A stretch of DNA of 64,000 nucleotides from Symbiodinium natans (lineage: Eukaryota > Sar > Dinophyceae > Suessiales > Symbiodiniaceae): contig CAJNDS010000302.1 in NCBI GenBank assembly GCA_905221605.1, forward strand, positions 329,450-393,449, written 5' to 3'. The notes below the pieces were generated by a model. That model was given only the letters and a program-made list of their open reading frames with translations, did no database searches and was not told the DNA's origin. Each line of letters opens with the position of its first letter. Positions within the stretch are counted from its first letter, which is position 1. The position numbers were made by a program, and so were the translations under genes. Below are positions 1 through 9,250 of this stretch, piece after piece.

Positions 1-3000
1 CTTCTATCGCCCGCGCCCGCACCTCTGCCGCTATCCCTGCTTTGTCCATTCTCTCCTCTGCCATTCGGCCTATCACCCATTTGCACTTCTCAACCTCAGA
101 CACCTTGTCGGCCAGTTTTGCTATCATCCTGGCGACCACCTCCTCCCTCGGCATACCTCGCAGATCTCCCCTCCTCATTACTAGGATATCCCTTTCGCCC
201 AGCTGTACTTCTGCCTCCTTGATATTCTTCCACTCTTCATCTGAGTAGTATTTCCTCCGCTCGTAGTCTTCGTCAAACTCCTCGCACAGCGGGTCATCCT
301 CGTCCTCGTCTATCAATCCCACCATGACCAGTCTTACCGCAACGTTCGTCAGTCTAAACTTCAGTTGTTTGATCCTGTCCTCCGCTTCCTGGAGCCTCTC
401 TCTGTCGGTCATGTTCTCCTTTCCCTTTTGTGTGCTGATCAACGTTCCGTCTATGATTTTCGTCACCACACTCTCCATCGATGCTCTCATTCTATCGGCC
501 TGTATCATGAAAGGCCTGTGGGTGGGCTCCGCCTCAATGTCGCCGGTCAGAAACCTATCGGCCCTCAACTCGCCTGGCACGTCTCTGCCATGTTCCACTC
601 TATCGGATCTGATGTTTGCGGTCGGAGCACGATGAGCAGTTATCGGGTTCGCCGCCACCAACGACATGTTCAGCATCACGGCCTTGGAGTCGTCTGGATC
701 CTGTCGTATGACGGCGGTGTTGTACTTCCTCTCATGCCCCGTCATCGCTCTTTCTCGCATTCTATCCCATCCCATTCGTCTATCCTGTTCATCCATCTCC
801 ACAGCCGCCCTCTCTTGTCTATCTCTATATTCCGCCAGTGTCAGTCCCTCCCACGTTTCGGGCATCTCTGTGAGGATCAGAGCAGACGCCATCGACCTCA
901 TTACATCCCTGACATTCGTCGCCATCATTTCTGGCCTTTCCAGAGGGTGCATCGGCTCCTTCATTGATGCATCAGCAACTATTGTCCCCAGAGGTCGCGA
1001 GCCAAGTCCGTAGAATTCCGCCGCCTCTCTCATGGCCGCATAGAAATCCCTCAACTTCGTTAGCGTTGCTAATCCGTACATCATATGTGGGTGGACCATG
1101 GGCATCTGATTGGCACTACGCACAACTCCGTCCAACAGTACCTGCACTGCGTGCAGCTCAGCCATCAACCTATCCCTCCGTTCGAACTGTGGCACCCAGT
1201 TCTTGAATATCGCCGACGCACATAACTTCGACGCTCTATCCGTAAGTGTCACTCTCAGCGAATCCACCATGAGTGCGTTCACGAGCTCGTGGGCTGGAAA
1301 GTACTGCGTTCTCCCTCGTGCCGCCTCCTCAGTATACAGGTTCGGATGGTAGTCTCCCTCAGCCATGTCCCTTTCTACCATAGCCCTGATGGCCGCCTTC
1401 TTGGTCTGTGTGAGATAATCAATGGGGTTAAACACGGTCGCGCCTATTCCTTCACCTTCGTCCCGCGTCCACGTCACCCATGATGTGCTTCTAATCACAG
1501 CTCCATCCGCCGAGTGTATCATCCAACTCTGTCCCGCCTCGGCCGCCTCGACTACAGCCTCCCATGTTGATCTACGCCTGGCTATTCGATAGTTCATCTT
1601 GTAATGAGGAATCATGATTTTCTCCTTCATCTCCTCCGGCTTGATCACCTCCTGCCAGTTTCTGCCCCTCTTCTTTACACCCCCTGCCTCTTCGTCCTCC
1701 GGCTCGTTACATTCTTCGGCAAGGGTGAAATCTATCAGCTGTAGATATGCGTACAGTCGCCGTTCTATCCTTGACGGGTTCGCGCCCTTGTCCCTGATCC
1801 CTCCTAGGAGGATCCTTTGCATGGTACATCGTGCCCAAAGCGGAAGCTTCTTGATTTCTTCTCTCCTCCTATCCGGTTTCCACCTCTGGATGTCCTCCGG
1901 CCGGTATTTCAACTCAAGCTGTTCTTGATACTGTTTCCGGACCACCTCCCCCAGCTTCATATTCATGATGTTCGCGAATTCCGGCCGCCTTCCTTGGTGC
2001 TGTTCTATCCTTTTCTTGATCTCTGCCGCTACCGTCCCAGCTCCGGCGCTGTTCAAACCTGCCATCAGGTCCTCTATCGTAACATCCTTCAGCACCTTGT
2101 ACATCAAGTCCTCCAAGTTGAAAATGGAGAAATTCACTCCCCTTATCAACAGCCGGTCGCTCACCTCAGGGCCCAGGCGCTGCGTAACCTCCCTTACCCT
2201 TTGTGCTCGAAGTTCTCTATCCAGTTCCATCGGCCCCAGATTGCTCGCTCTGCGTTCTATCGCTATTTCCGTAGCCCTCCTCCACTGTTCCCTCCTCACG
2301 TCAGGGTTCGCTCTCCAGAAACCCATTCCCTCAACCCTGTAATCTCTGGCAATCGCTTGAATCTCCTCACGCCAATTTGGTGACTCCCTCAAACTCGCGG
2401 CTGCCATTCTCAATCTTCTCCTAGCATCGGGTTCCACGCTATCCTCCATCAGCTCAGGTGCCTGTGGTCTTTCTAGACATCTATCCAGATTCCATTCCGG
2501 AAGAACTCCGCTTTCGTCAGTGGCGATCTTTCCCAACGTCATAATAACGTCCATGAAGTCCAGTTTCGCCTCCGGTTTGTCCACGACCACTATTCCTGCG
2601 GCGACCATGAGCTCGTGTGGCTCGAAAAGGTCTATCTCTTCCCATGGCATCCCCTCCGCTGCTAGTCTCTCGGTCAGCCGTGCAACTATCCTCCTTGGAT
2701 CGTATTCAGGTAGATATGAATTCTGCACGATCGCCGCCAACACCACCGATGGTGGCCTGCCCTTTACCAAGGTACTATACTTTCCCACTTGTCCCAGCTC
2801 CTTCTCGCAGACCGGGCACACAGCACCTTCACACGGAAATGCTTCGCCATTGCTATCTACCCCCGTATATCCCAACCACCAAGCAAAGCACGCATGACAA
2901 TGGTATCCCCAGCATATCCTTCTAAGCCACTCGACCGGCTCGCTGAAGCTATGTATTCCCGACCCTCTCGTGTTGCTCTCCTCTACCGGGTTCTCCCGGG

Positions 3001-6000
3001 TGACCCGCTCATGCACCGCGTCCGTCATCTTTTTCACGAGCTCGTCCCTCTCCGCCCTCGCTTCGTCCAACCACGGGAATGGGAAGTTGTGCTTCTGGTT
3101 CCATACATCCTCCACGACTCGCCTATAAATCTCCGGGTTCTGTCGTGCTACATGACTATCCTCTTCCCTGTCAGCTATCGTATCAACTCCGTGTCCAAAC
3201 AACTCCGAGAACCCTTGACCTCTCTCGTTCTCACTATCGGGCTCCATCGCCTCATGAGCTTCCACGCCCTCCATCTTGCTATCCATCTCCGGACTCTCGG
3301 GCTTGTTCATCTCTCCTCCCGCATCTATCTGCATTGTGTCGTCCTTTGCTTCCCTCGCGTTCACCCCGTGCTCTTCAGCCTCGGCCACCGAGTCGAGCGG
3401 TTCAGGTCTTATCCCTGTTGCGCTCCTCCTGCCCTTGAGTGCCTCCTTGAGCGCATCCTCCTTGATTTCTTCTATCCACCGATAATAGTCTGCTGGATAG
3501 CCTTGGCCCATGCTCTCTATCCTTCTCATCGAACTGATGATCTCCTCGAACAGCGTGCTGTCGTTCCCTATCATCTCCACAATATCAGTCTCAGGCTTAA
3601 CCAGCATCATGTTCTGCGCTATCCACCATGCCATGGTGTTGGCCCATTCCCTCGGGAACTTCATGTCTTCAAGAATCATCGTCCTGACGAATTTGGCCAG
3701 CCATATTCTCACCACATAACTCGGAAACTCGATTTTATTCAGGGGAGTAGTGCCCCCCGTCTCGGATCCAAATCCTTGCTTTGTCACCTCCTCCACCATG
3801 TCCGCAACGTCCATGCTGTCCGGGTACCCCCCGGTACCGGCTTCTATCCTCGTCATCACGCGATCTATCAAATGCTCCCCCGCCCTCTGGACTACCTCGA
3901 ACAACTTCGTCTCCCATAGCATCTCGAGCTCTTCATAACCTAGGGAAAGCGTCTCTGGTTCTATCATTACGTTGTATATAATCCACCGCATCTCCACCTC
4001 TATCTCATCCGCGTCGTTGGATGTAGGCTTCACTCTAGGCTCACTCGGCGGCGGTGAAATCGATGTAGGCTTGTGTCCAGGCCGGCCTAGTCTGCCTCCG
4101 TCAGCTCTCAACTCTGGCACGGTCCCCAATATTCCATTCATGCCCATCCACACACGATAGAATTGTTCTACCCACTTCCTCATGCCTCCGACGTTGCTCT
4201 CAACGTTCAATATCCTGCTTCTCATCAAAGTTCCCAAAGCTATCCCGGTGTATGACGGTTCGGCGCCAGGCCTCGTCCCCGACAGCACCTGTGAGTCATA
4301 TATTCCCGCCTTCACAATGTCGTACACTTCTTTGGGCGTGATCTCATCGGTAACCTCCCTCGGGCACGTCGCTCTAATCATCCTGCGTATCACCTGTACC
4401 ACTATCGTTGTCCATGCCATCGGTGGGGCTCCATAACAGCGAATCCAGTGCTGCATTTCTATCAAATGCCCCTCCCCCAGCACCTGTCCTGCCCTCGCAT
4501 TCCTCGACCATGGGGCATCTATCACAGGCGATCCCTCTTCTTCCATCCTCAATCTCAATATCCCCCCGCTCTCTCCAGTACCCACGCATTCCACTCGATC
4601 CAGTTCTGTCCCGTCGGCAACTACTCCCACCGTGCCTCCAGATCCTATCACCATCGGTCTTTCGCCACTGTCTCCGCTTCTCATTTCCTGCTGCGTCTCT
4701 CTATCCGAATATTCCTGCTCGGACTTGAGGTCGCTCAGGGTCTTGATGTTGCTACCCGTCCCAGCACCACCCTTCCATCTGGGAGCCTGCATAACCGCCC
4801 CCTTGGTATCGCCTCGTGTTGGCACCGGTGGAGCCGGCGGTCTATCCCCTTGATCTCCTATCCCAGCGGTTCCCCTAAGTGCTCCGCCATCTCTGCCATC
4901 TCCCGCCTTTTCCCCGGCACTTTTTCTCTTCTCGTCTCTTGCTTGCTTCTCTTGTCGTTGGTTCGCGAGCTCCTGAGCACTCTCGAGCAGCTCCTTCCTC
5001 TTCTTCGCCTCCCGGTTTTCTTTCTTCGCCTTCTTTTGTTCTGACCGACTCCTCACGGTGGCGAAACCCTCGTCACTGCCTTCCTTGCACTCCTCAGTTA
5101 TCGATGCGTCTCCCTCTCGAGCAGATTGGTTCTCCGGTCTATCCTCACCCATAGCATCATCCTCTTCTCCATCCGACTCTGCATCGTCTTCCATCATCTC
5201 TGCGTCATCTGCCATCGCCTTCAGCTGCCCGATAGCCGCCATAGCCCTTAGAGCTTGATACTCGGGGTCCTTCATGTGGAAGCCGGCCGCCGTGTAAATG
5301 ATCACTTTCATCCGGTGCCAAGAACCCCTATCTCCGGCTGACACACAGTGAGCTTCGGACTTACCACACATTGTCTTCCACACCGACTCGTCTATCCTGG
5401 CAGCCATCTCCGTATACACCCCTTGTCTATCCGATGTCCTAAGGCTCTCCGTGGCTCCCGTGATCTTTGTCTCTGGCACAATCACTTTCGTCTTCAGTGA
5501 CCGGTCTGCCTTCGCCACTTCTATCCAGCGTCTGAGCCAGACTCCAACCTCTCCAATGCTATCCCTGCCCTCCTCGCTGATCACCTCCCTAATAGCTGAA
5601 GTTTCCCTATCATATAATTCCATGTCTCGCGGGGTCGGCCACATCATTCCAAACATCGAGATGAACAGGATCTGTGCCCAGAAGCCGAACGTTCGCCCGG
5701 CACTGATGTACAACTTTCCCGCGTCCACCCCCATTCGAGGAAACGCCGTACACATAACGTTCCAAGGCAGAGTGATGATTCCAGACTTCTTCATCAGTTT
5801 ATCCATGGCTTCTCCAGCCCTTATCAGCTCCTTAGCCTCCTCCCTGACTCTGTAGTTAGTGGGGAATCCATTCTCTTCGAAATTTCCGGGCCCTACCCAG
5901 AGCACATTGGCATTGGCTTTCCTGATCGTCTCCCTCGTTTCCCTCGCCACCTTGGTCTTAGTGTCATCGTCCGTAGCCTCGAACCGTCTAACCTCGTCTA

Positions 6001-9000
6001 TTGCTCGGCGAGCATTCCCTGCTGCCATTCCAGCCGGGGCCAATATCACAACAATGTTCGTCACTTGATTCCCTCCCATGCCCTTCGAGACGCATTCCTT
6101 GCACACTTCCTGAACCTTCTTGTACGCACCCTGGTAGGTCATCTCCTGCGTTCCTGTCAATTTGTGTGTAATGAACGACATACTCTCCGCGGCCTTTCCA
6201 TAGTCTCCGTGCGCCTTCAATAGCATTGCTATCCACTCTCGGACTTCCCCTGGTGACGCCGGATTCTTCTTATTCGAGACGCCCTCTATCCCCTCAGGTA
6301 TGATGATGTGTACGTAGGTCTTCTGATCCGCACTACATCGGAGCTGAAGTGGCGGCTTCATTCCCTCCGCCCACCATGTCACCAGCTCAGCCGCCTTGCG
6401 CTCATGGAATGCAGTAGCTATGTCAAACATCCACTCGTAGGTCTCCACCGCGGACTCAAGCTCGCTCGAAAGCGCTGGCTCCATCAATCTCCCTCCAACT
6501 CCGCCCATTCCTATGCCAATGATAGCCGCCCAGGCCTGAGCCTCGAACGCCCAGCTCTGGTCGACGTCCTCCGGTCTGTTCCACCCATATTTCCTGGGTG
6601 CCTTTTCTATCCCCAACACTATGCTTCCCACGTCCGCCATTTCCAAAACCTTGCCCATGTGGTGCGTGGCCTTATTCGCGTTCTCCATGACTTTCTCCTC
6701 TATCCCGCTGCTCTCCACACACCGTCTGTAAATGGCTGGCCCCACAAAACTCCTCCACGGCATCTTCACGACAGCGCTATCGTGTCCCGTGGCCATTGGG
6801 GCCTCTATCCCCATATACTCCAACAAACGTATCACATTGGCCCATTCACTATCCACCGGGTAGTAGTCCTTGTCTCGATCAGGCCCAGACACGCCCCCAC
6901 CGCTAGGCAACTCCGCTATCCATCCCCTCATGAGCTCTATCAAACCACTTCTTGAGCCAGTTGGCTGTTCGACGACCTTCGTGACATTTTCGTCACCTTC
7001 CCGATGCAGGAACTCGTGTTCCATCTTCCAATCCACAGGGCGCTCAGGAAGAGGTCCTCGGGCCGGGCCTATAATTGCGCGCTTTTCCAGGTGATATCGC
7101 CAATACAGCCTCTCAACCCCTTGCGGGTGCTTCTCCATCAGCGCCGACATCTCACTCATGAGATGGCTATTCGCTCCTAAACCCGGGTGCTTCGGCCTAC
7201 AGATGAGTGCATGCCCGACGATCCTCGTGGCCCTCATAAAGCAGAACAGTACCCCGTCTATCTCCACTCTATCCACATCCATTCGGATCTGCCCCTCAGG
7301 CACCGACGATCTCCTTGTCCCCACATCCATTTTGACATTCTTGCCTATCCTTCTGAAGCCGGCCAGTACTCTTACTATCCATCCATTCCCTAACGAATGC
7401 CATGTAGAGTATGATGCTGTACCACAGATGCTTCGTCCAAACCAGCATCCCGCAGAGTCGTTCACACTGGGAGCGCCGGTCGTCCACGTGACCAGCGGAT
7501 GGCTTCGATCTATCCCACCAGATGCTATCATCGACCACAACGCCTCTAGAGACGTTCCGTGGAAAATCCACCCGGGCACATTGAACTCCTCATTCCCGAC
7601 CGACATCTGCTGATTCAGCTTCTCTGCTCCGGCGTACTCGGCCTTCGTGGGTACCCACATACATCGCGAATCCGTGAAATGTTCTTTCACATCCTTAATC
7701 CCCCCGTCTGCCTGGACCTCCGGAAATGTGATCACTTCTTCGGCCAGGGACCAGTGCAACAGGTGTAGAACTGACGTCGGTCCCCCTATCTGCCATGACA
7801 GTGTATCCAGATACTCCTTCATCTGTCCATTTGCTGCATTCGCCATAACTCCGTATCCTTTTTCTCCCCCCTCGCTTCTCCGGAATTCCTCCATCACGTC
7901 TCTTCCTCTCTTCAAGTATTGGCTTTCGTAGGCCCCCATAATCTCGTCTGCCATGCCTATCACCTTGATCTTGGGCTGCGCCTCCGTCCATATCTTCAGC
8001 TTCTCCTCGCTCGACTTATGGCTGACCGCTATCCGCTCCGCAACCTGAGACGGTGGAATTGCATACTTCAATGGTCGCACGGCCAACCATGTCATCATGC
8101 CTTTGATCGCATCATCGAACGGGCTCTTCTCTGTGTCGTTCATGTGGATCTCCGCCCAATCTAGGGTCTTTCTGCTGATCCCTCCCCAGCAAGCCCTGAA
8201 TGGGTCCTTGCTTCCGTTCGTGACGTCATATACACCTCCCACGGAGATGGCTATCGGTGCCACACCAGCTATCATCCTCTCATACGATCTTCCCCTCTGA
8301 AAGGACTTCTCTGTTTCATCCGTCGCGCCGATGAACTTAGGGGCCCATGGCGTATCAACGTCTCCTCCTGTGCCTGCTGTGGGCATGGCACATCCCGGCA
8401 CGTCTATCCCTCTGGCCAATCGCACTCCTATCAAGTCGTTCAGCTTTTCCCTCGACAGGTTCCCGGAATCGGGACTCGCCTGAGGTGGCGGCTTCGTCGC
8501 CCCTCCATGCGACCTCGGCCTATCCCAGTTCGCTATCACCCTCTCCAGGTAGTCCGTGGCATCCGTCACAGTCGCAGCTATCAGAGGGATCTTCTCCCTT
8601 ATCCACGCTTCAGGATTCCGCCTTGTACACCGTAGTACCTCCCAGAGATACATAATCTTGTGCACTCGCATTCTATCCACATCGTAGCCCACGGCCGGTC
8701 GTTTACCTCCTTTCTTCGCCGTCTTGGCCTGGGCCTCTTCCGCTCTCACACCAGCTATCCCACTGCTCATCCATTTCTTGAAGTCCGCATCGTCCTTGAA
8801 ATGGCTGGGGATAGCTCGTCTAGCCCATACCTCCTGCATCTCTAGATTTCCCTCCAACATCCAGTGTATTCTAGCCTGTTCTCGTTCCTTGGCTCCGACT
8901 GGCAGATACGAGTACGTCGTCACCCCTGGCACTCCATCCTCCGTCTCGGCCTTGAGGTATCTATCCGCGTCGGAAAACACTTTCTCCAGGAAGTCTATCA

Positions 9001-9172
9001 TAGCTTGTGCTCGATCACATCGCTCCCTCTCTCCTGCATCCCTGGCCTGGCGCTCCGGACGTTGCCATCGTACCCCTACTGTCCTTGAAGACGAAGCGGT
9101 CCCAGGATCTTCGTTGCTTCCGATATCTCTATCCCGTTCACTCAGCGATACCGATCCGAACATCTCTCCCAT
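1..9172 (-). CDS. ORF3 of the retrotransposon, left contig copy (runs off the window)
   Basis: Open from the ATG at 9172 to base 1 (3057 codons) with no stop, so the C-terminus is missing. It begins 78 bases after the pol stop in a separate frame. Residues 530-640 hold an ADP-ribosyltransferase-like core. Residues 1230-1440 are acidic then strongly Lys/Glu-rich (probable helix or coiled coil). Around residue 2090 lies a Cys/His cluster (CHAC ... CPVC) that probably binds zinc. The part beyond residue 2160, seen only in this contig, is helical and Arg/Glu-rich, and I do not recognise it. A second long polyprotein downstream of pol is not a standard copia gene. Its product may act in trans on host or element nucleoprotein, but that is inference. 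Confidence 0.75.
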   Translation of the reverse strand, partial: MGEMFGSVSLSERDRDIGSNEDPGTASSSRTVGVRWQRPERQARDAGERERCDRAQAMIDFLEKVFSDADRYLKAETEDGVPGVTTYSYLPVGAKEREQARIHWMLEGNLEMQEVWARRAIPSHFKDDADFKKWMSSGIAGVRAEEAQAKTAKKGGKRPAVGYDVDRMRVHKIMYLWEVLRCTRRNPEAWIREKIPLIAATVTDATDYLERVIANWDRPRSHGGATKPPPQASPDSGNLSREKLNDLIGVRLARGIDVPGCAMPTAGTGGDVDTPWAPKFIGATDETEKSFQRGRSYERMIAGVAPIAISVGGVYDVTNGSKDPFRACWGGISRKTLDWAEIHMNDTEKSPFDDAIKGMMTWLAVRPLKYAIPPSQVAERIAVSHKSSEEKLKIWTEAQPKIKVIGMADEIMGAYESQYLKRGRDVMEEFRRSEGGEKGYGVMANAANGQMKEYLDTLSWQIGGPTSVLHLLHWSLAEEVITFPEVQADGGIKDVKEHFTDSRCMWVPTKAEYAGAEKLNQQMSVGNEEFNVPGWIFHGTSLEALWSMIASGGIDRSHPLVTWTTGAPSVNDSAGCWFGRSICGTASYSTWHSLGNGWIVRVLAGFRRIGKNVKMDVGTRRSSVPEGQIRMDVDRVEIDGVLFCFMRATRIVGHALICRPKHPGLGANSHLMSEMSALMEKHPQGVERLYWRYHLEKRAIIGPARGPLPERPVDWKMEHEFLHREGDENVTKVVEQPTGSRSGLIELMRGWIAELPSGGGVSGPDRDKDYYPVDSEWANVIRLLEYMGIEAPMATGHDSAVVKMPWRSFVGPAIYRRCVESSGIEEKVMENANKATHHMGKVLEMADVGSIVLGIEKAPRKYGWNRPEDVDQSWAFEAQAWAAIIGIGMGGVGGRLMEPALSSELESAVETYEWMFDIATAFHERKAAELVTWWAEGMKPPLQLRCSADQKTYVHIIIPEGIEGVSNKKNPASPGEVREWIAMLLKAHGDYGKAAESMSFITHKLTGTQEMTYQGAYKKVQEVCKECVSKGMGGNQVTNIVVILAPAGMAAGNARRAIDEVRRFEATDDDTKTKVARETRETIRKANANVLWVGPGNFEENGFPTNYRVREEAKELIRAGEAMDKLMKKSGIITLPWNVMCTAFPRMGVDAGKLYISAGRTFGFWAQILFISMFGMMWPTPRDMELYDRETSAIREVISEEGRDSIGEVGVWLRRWIEVAKADRSLKTKVIVPETKITGATESLRTSDRQGVYTEMAARIDESVWKTMCGKSEAHCVSAGDRGSWHRMKVIIYTAAGFHMKDPEYQALRAMAAIGQLKAMADDAEMMEDDAESDGEEDDAMGEDRPENQSAREGDASITEECKEGSDEGFATVRSRSEQKKAKKENREAKKRKELLESAQELANQRQEKQARDEKRKSAGEKAGDGRDGGALRGTAGIGDQGDRPPAPPVPTRGDTKGAVMQAPRWKGGAGTGSNIKTLSDLKSEQEYSDRETQQEMRSGDSGERPMVIGSGGTVGVVADGTELDRVECVGTGESGGILRLRMEEEGSPVIDAPWSRNARAGQVLGEGHLIEMQHWIRCYGAPPMAWTTIVVQVIRRMIRATCPREVTDEITPKEVYDIVKAGIYDSQVLSGTRPGAEPSYTGIALGTLMRSRILNVESNVGGMRKWVEQFYRVWMGMNGILGTVPELRADGGRLGRPGHKPTSISPPPSEPRVKPTSNDADEIEVEMRWIIYNVMIEPETLSLGYEELEMLWETKLFEVVQRAGEHLIDRVMTRIEAGTGGYPDSMDVADMVEEVTKQGFGSETGGTTPLNKIEFPSYVVRIWLAKFVRTMILEDMKFPREWANTMAWWIAQNMMLVKPETDIVEMIGNDSTLFEEIISSMRRIESMGQGYPADYYRWIEEIKEDALKEALKGRRSATGIRPEPLDSVAEAEEHGVNAREAKDDTMQIDAGGEMNKPESPEMDSKMEGVEAHEAMEPDSENERGQGFSELFGHGVDTIADREEDSHVARQNPEIYRRVVEDVWNQKHNFPFPWLDEARAERDELVKKMTDAVHERVTRENPVEESNTRGSGIHSFSEPVEWLRRICWGYHCHACFAWWLGYTGVDSNGEAFPCEGAVCPVCEKELGQVGKYSTLVKGRPPSVVLAAIVQNSYLPEYDPRRIVARLTERLAAEGMPWEEIDLFEPHELMVAAGIVVVDKPEAKLDFMDVIMTLGKIATDESGVLPEWNLDRCLERPQAPELMEDSVEPDARRRLRMAAASLRESPNWREEIQAIARDYRVEGMGFWRANPDVRREQWRRATEIAIERRASNLGPMELDRELRAQRVREVTQRLGPEVSDRLLIRGVNFSIFNLEDLMYKVLKDVTIEDLMAGLNSAGAGTVAAEIKKRIEQHQGRRPEFANIMNMKLGEVVRKQYQEQLELKYRPEDIQRWKPDRRREEIKKLPLWARCTMQRILLGGIRDKGANPSRIERRLYAYLQLIDFTLAEECNEPEDEEAGGVKKRGRNWQEVIKPEEMKEKIMIPHYKMNYRIARRRSTWEAVVEAAEAGQSWMIHSADGAVIRSTSWVTWTRDEGEGIGATVFNPIDYLTQTKKAAIRAMVERDMAEGDYHPNLYTEEAARGRTQYFPAHELVNALMVDSLRVTLTDRASKLCASAIFKNWVPQFERRDRLMAELHAVQVLLDGVVRSANQMPMVHPHMMYGLATLTKLRDFYAAMREAAEFYGLGSRPLGTIVADASMKEPMHPLERPEMMATNVRDVMRSMASALILTEMPETWEGLTLAEYRDRQERAAVEMDEQDRRMGWDRMRERAMTGHERKYNTAVIRQDPDDSKAVMLNMSLVAANPITAHRAPTANIRSDRVEHGRDVPGELRADRFLTGDIEAEPTHRPFMIQADRMRASMESVVTKIIDGTLISTQKGKENMTDRERLQEAEDRIKQLKFRLTNVAVRLVMVGLIDEDEDDPLCEEFDEDYERRKYYSDEEWKNIKEAEVQLGERDILVMRRGDLRGMPREEVVARMIAKLADKVSEVEKCKWVIGRMAEERMDKAGIAAEVRARAIE
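7255..7585 (-). other. ADP-ribosyltransferase-like domain in ORF3
   Basis: Residues about 530-640 of ORF3 read WIFHGTSLEALWSMI, with His538 in an HGT motif followed by an amphipathic helix and GG. About 35 residues later come GCWFG and then SYSTW, with Tyr588. This resembles the first two elements of the PARP/ART H-Y-E signature (HGT, then G-x-[YW]-F and Y-S). The third acidic residue is not certain; E/D residues in the VEIDGVLF strand are candidates. The same domain is at 15787-16117 in the other contig. Related folds (tRNA 2'-phosphotransferase, DarT-like) cannot be excluded by eye. Confidence 0.45.
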
Positions 9173-9179
9173 GGCTTCA

Positions 9180-9191
9180 CGCTATGCAAGT
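9180..9191 (-). promoter_or_regulatory. 12-mer shared by the gag and ORF3 upstream regions (ORF3, left contig)
   Basis: The element-sense string ACTTGCATAGCG ends 7 bases before the ORF3 ATG. The same 12-mer is found upstream of gag (33580-33591). It contains a CATAG|CG that could serve as a splice or spliced-leader acceptor. The role is inferred. Confidence 0.35.
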
Positions 9192-9250
9192 CGTTAGATC
9201 CGTCCTCTTCCTTACACTCGCAAACAACTCGAGGTCACACAAAAGTCGCT

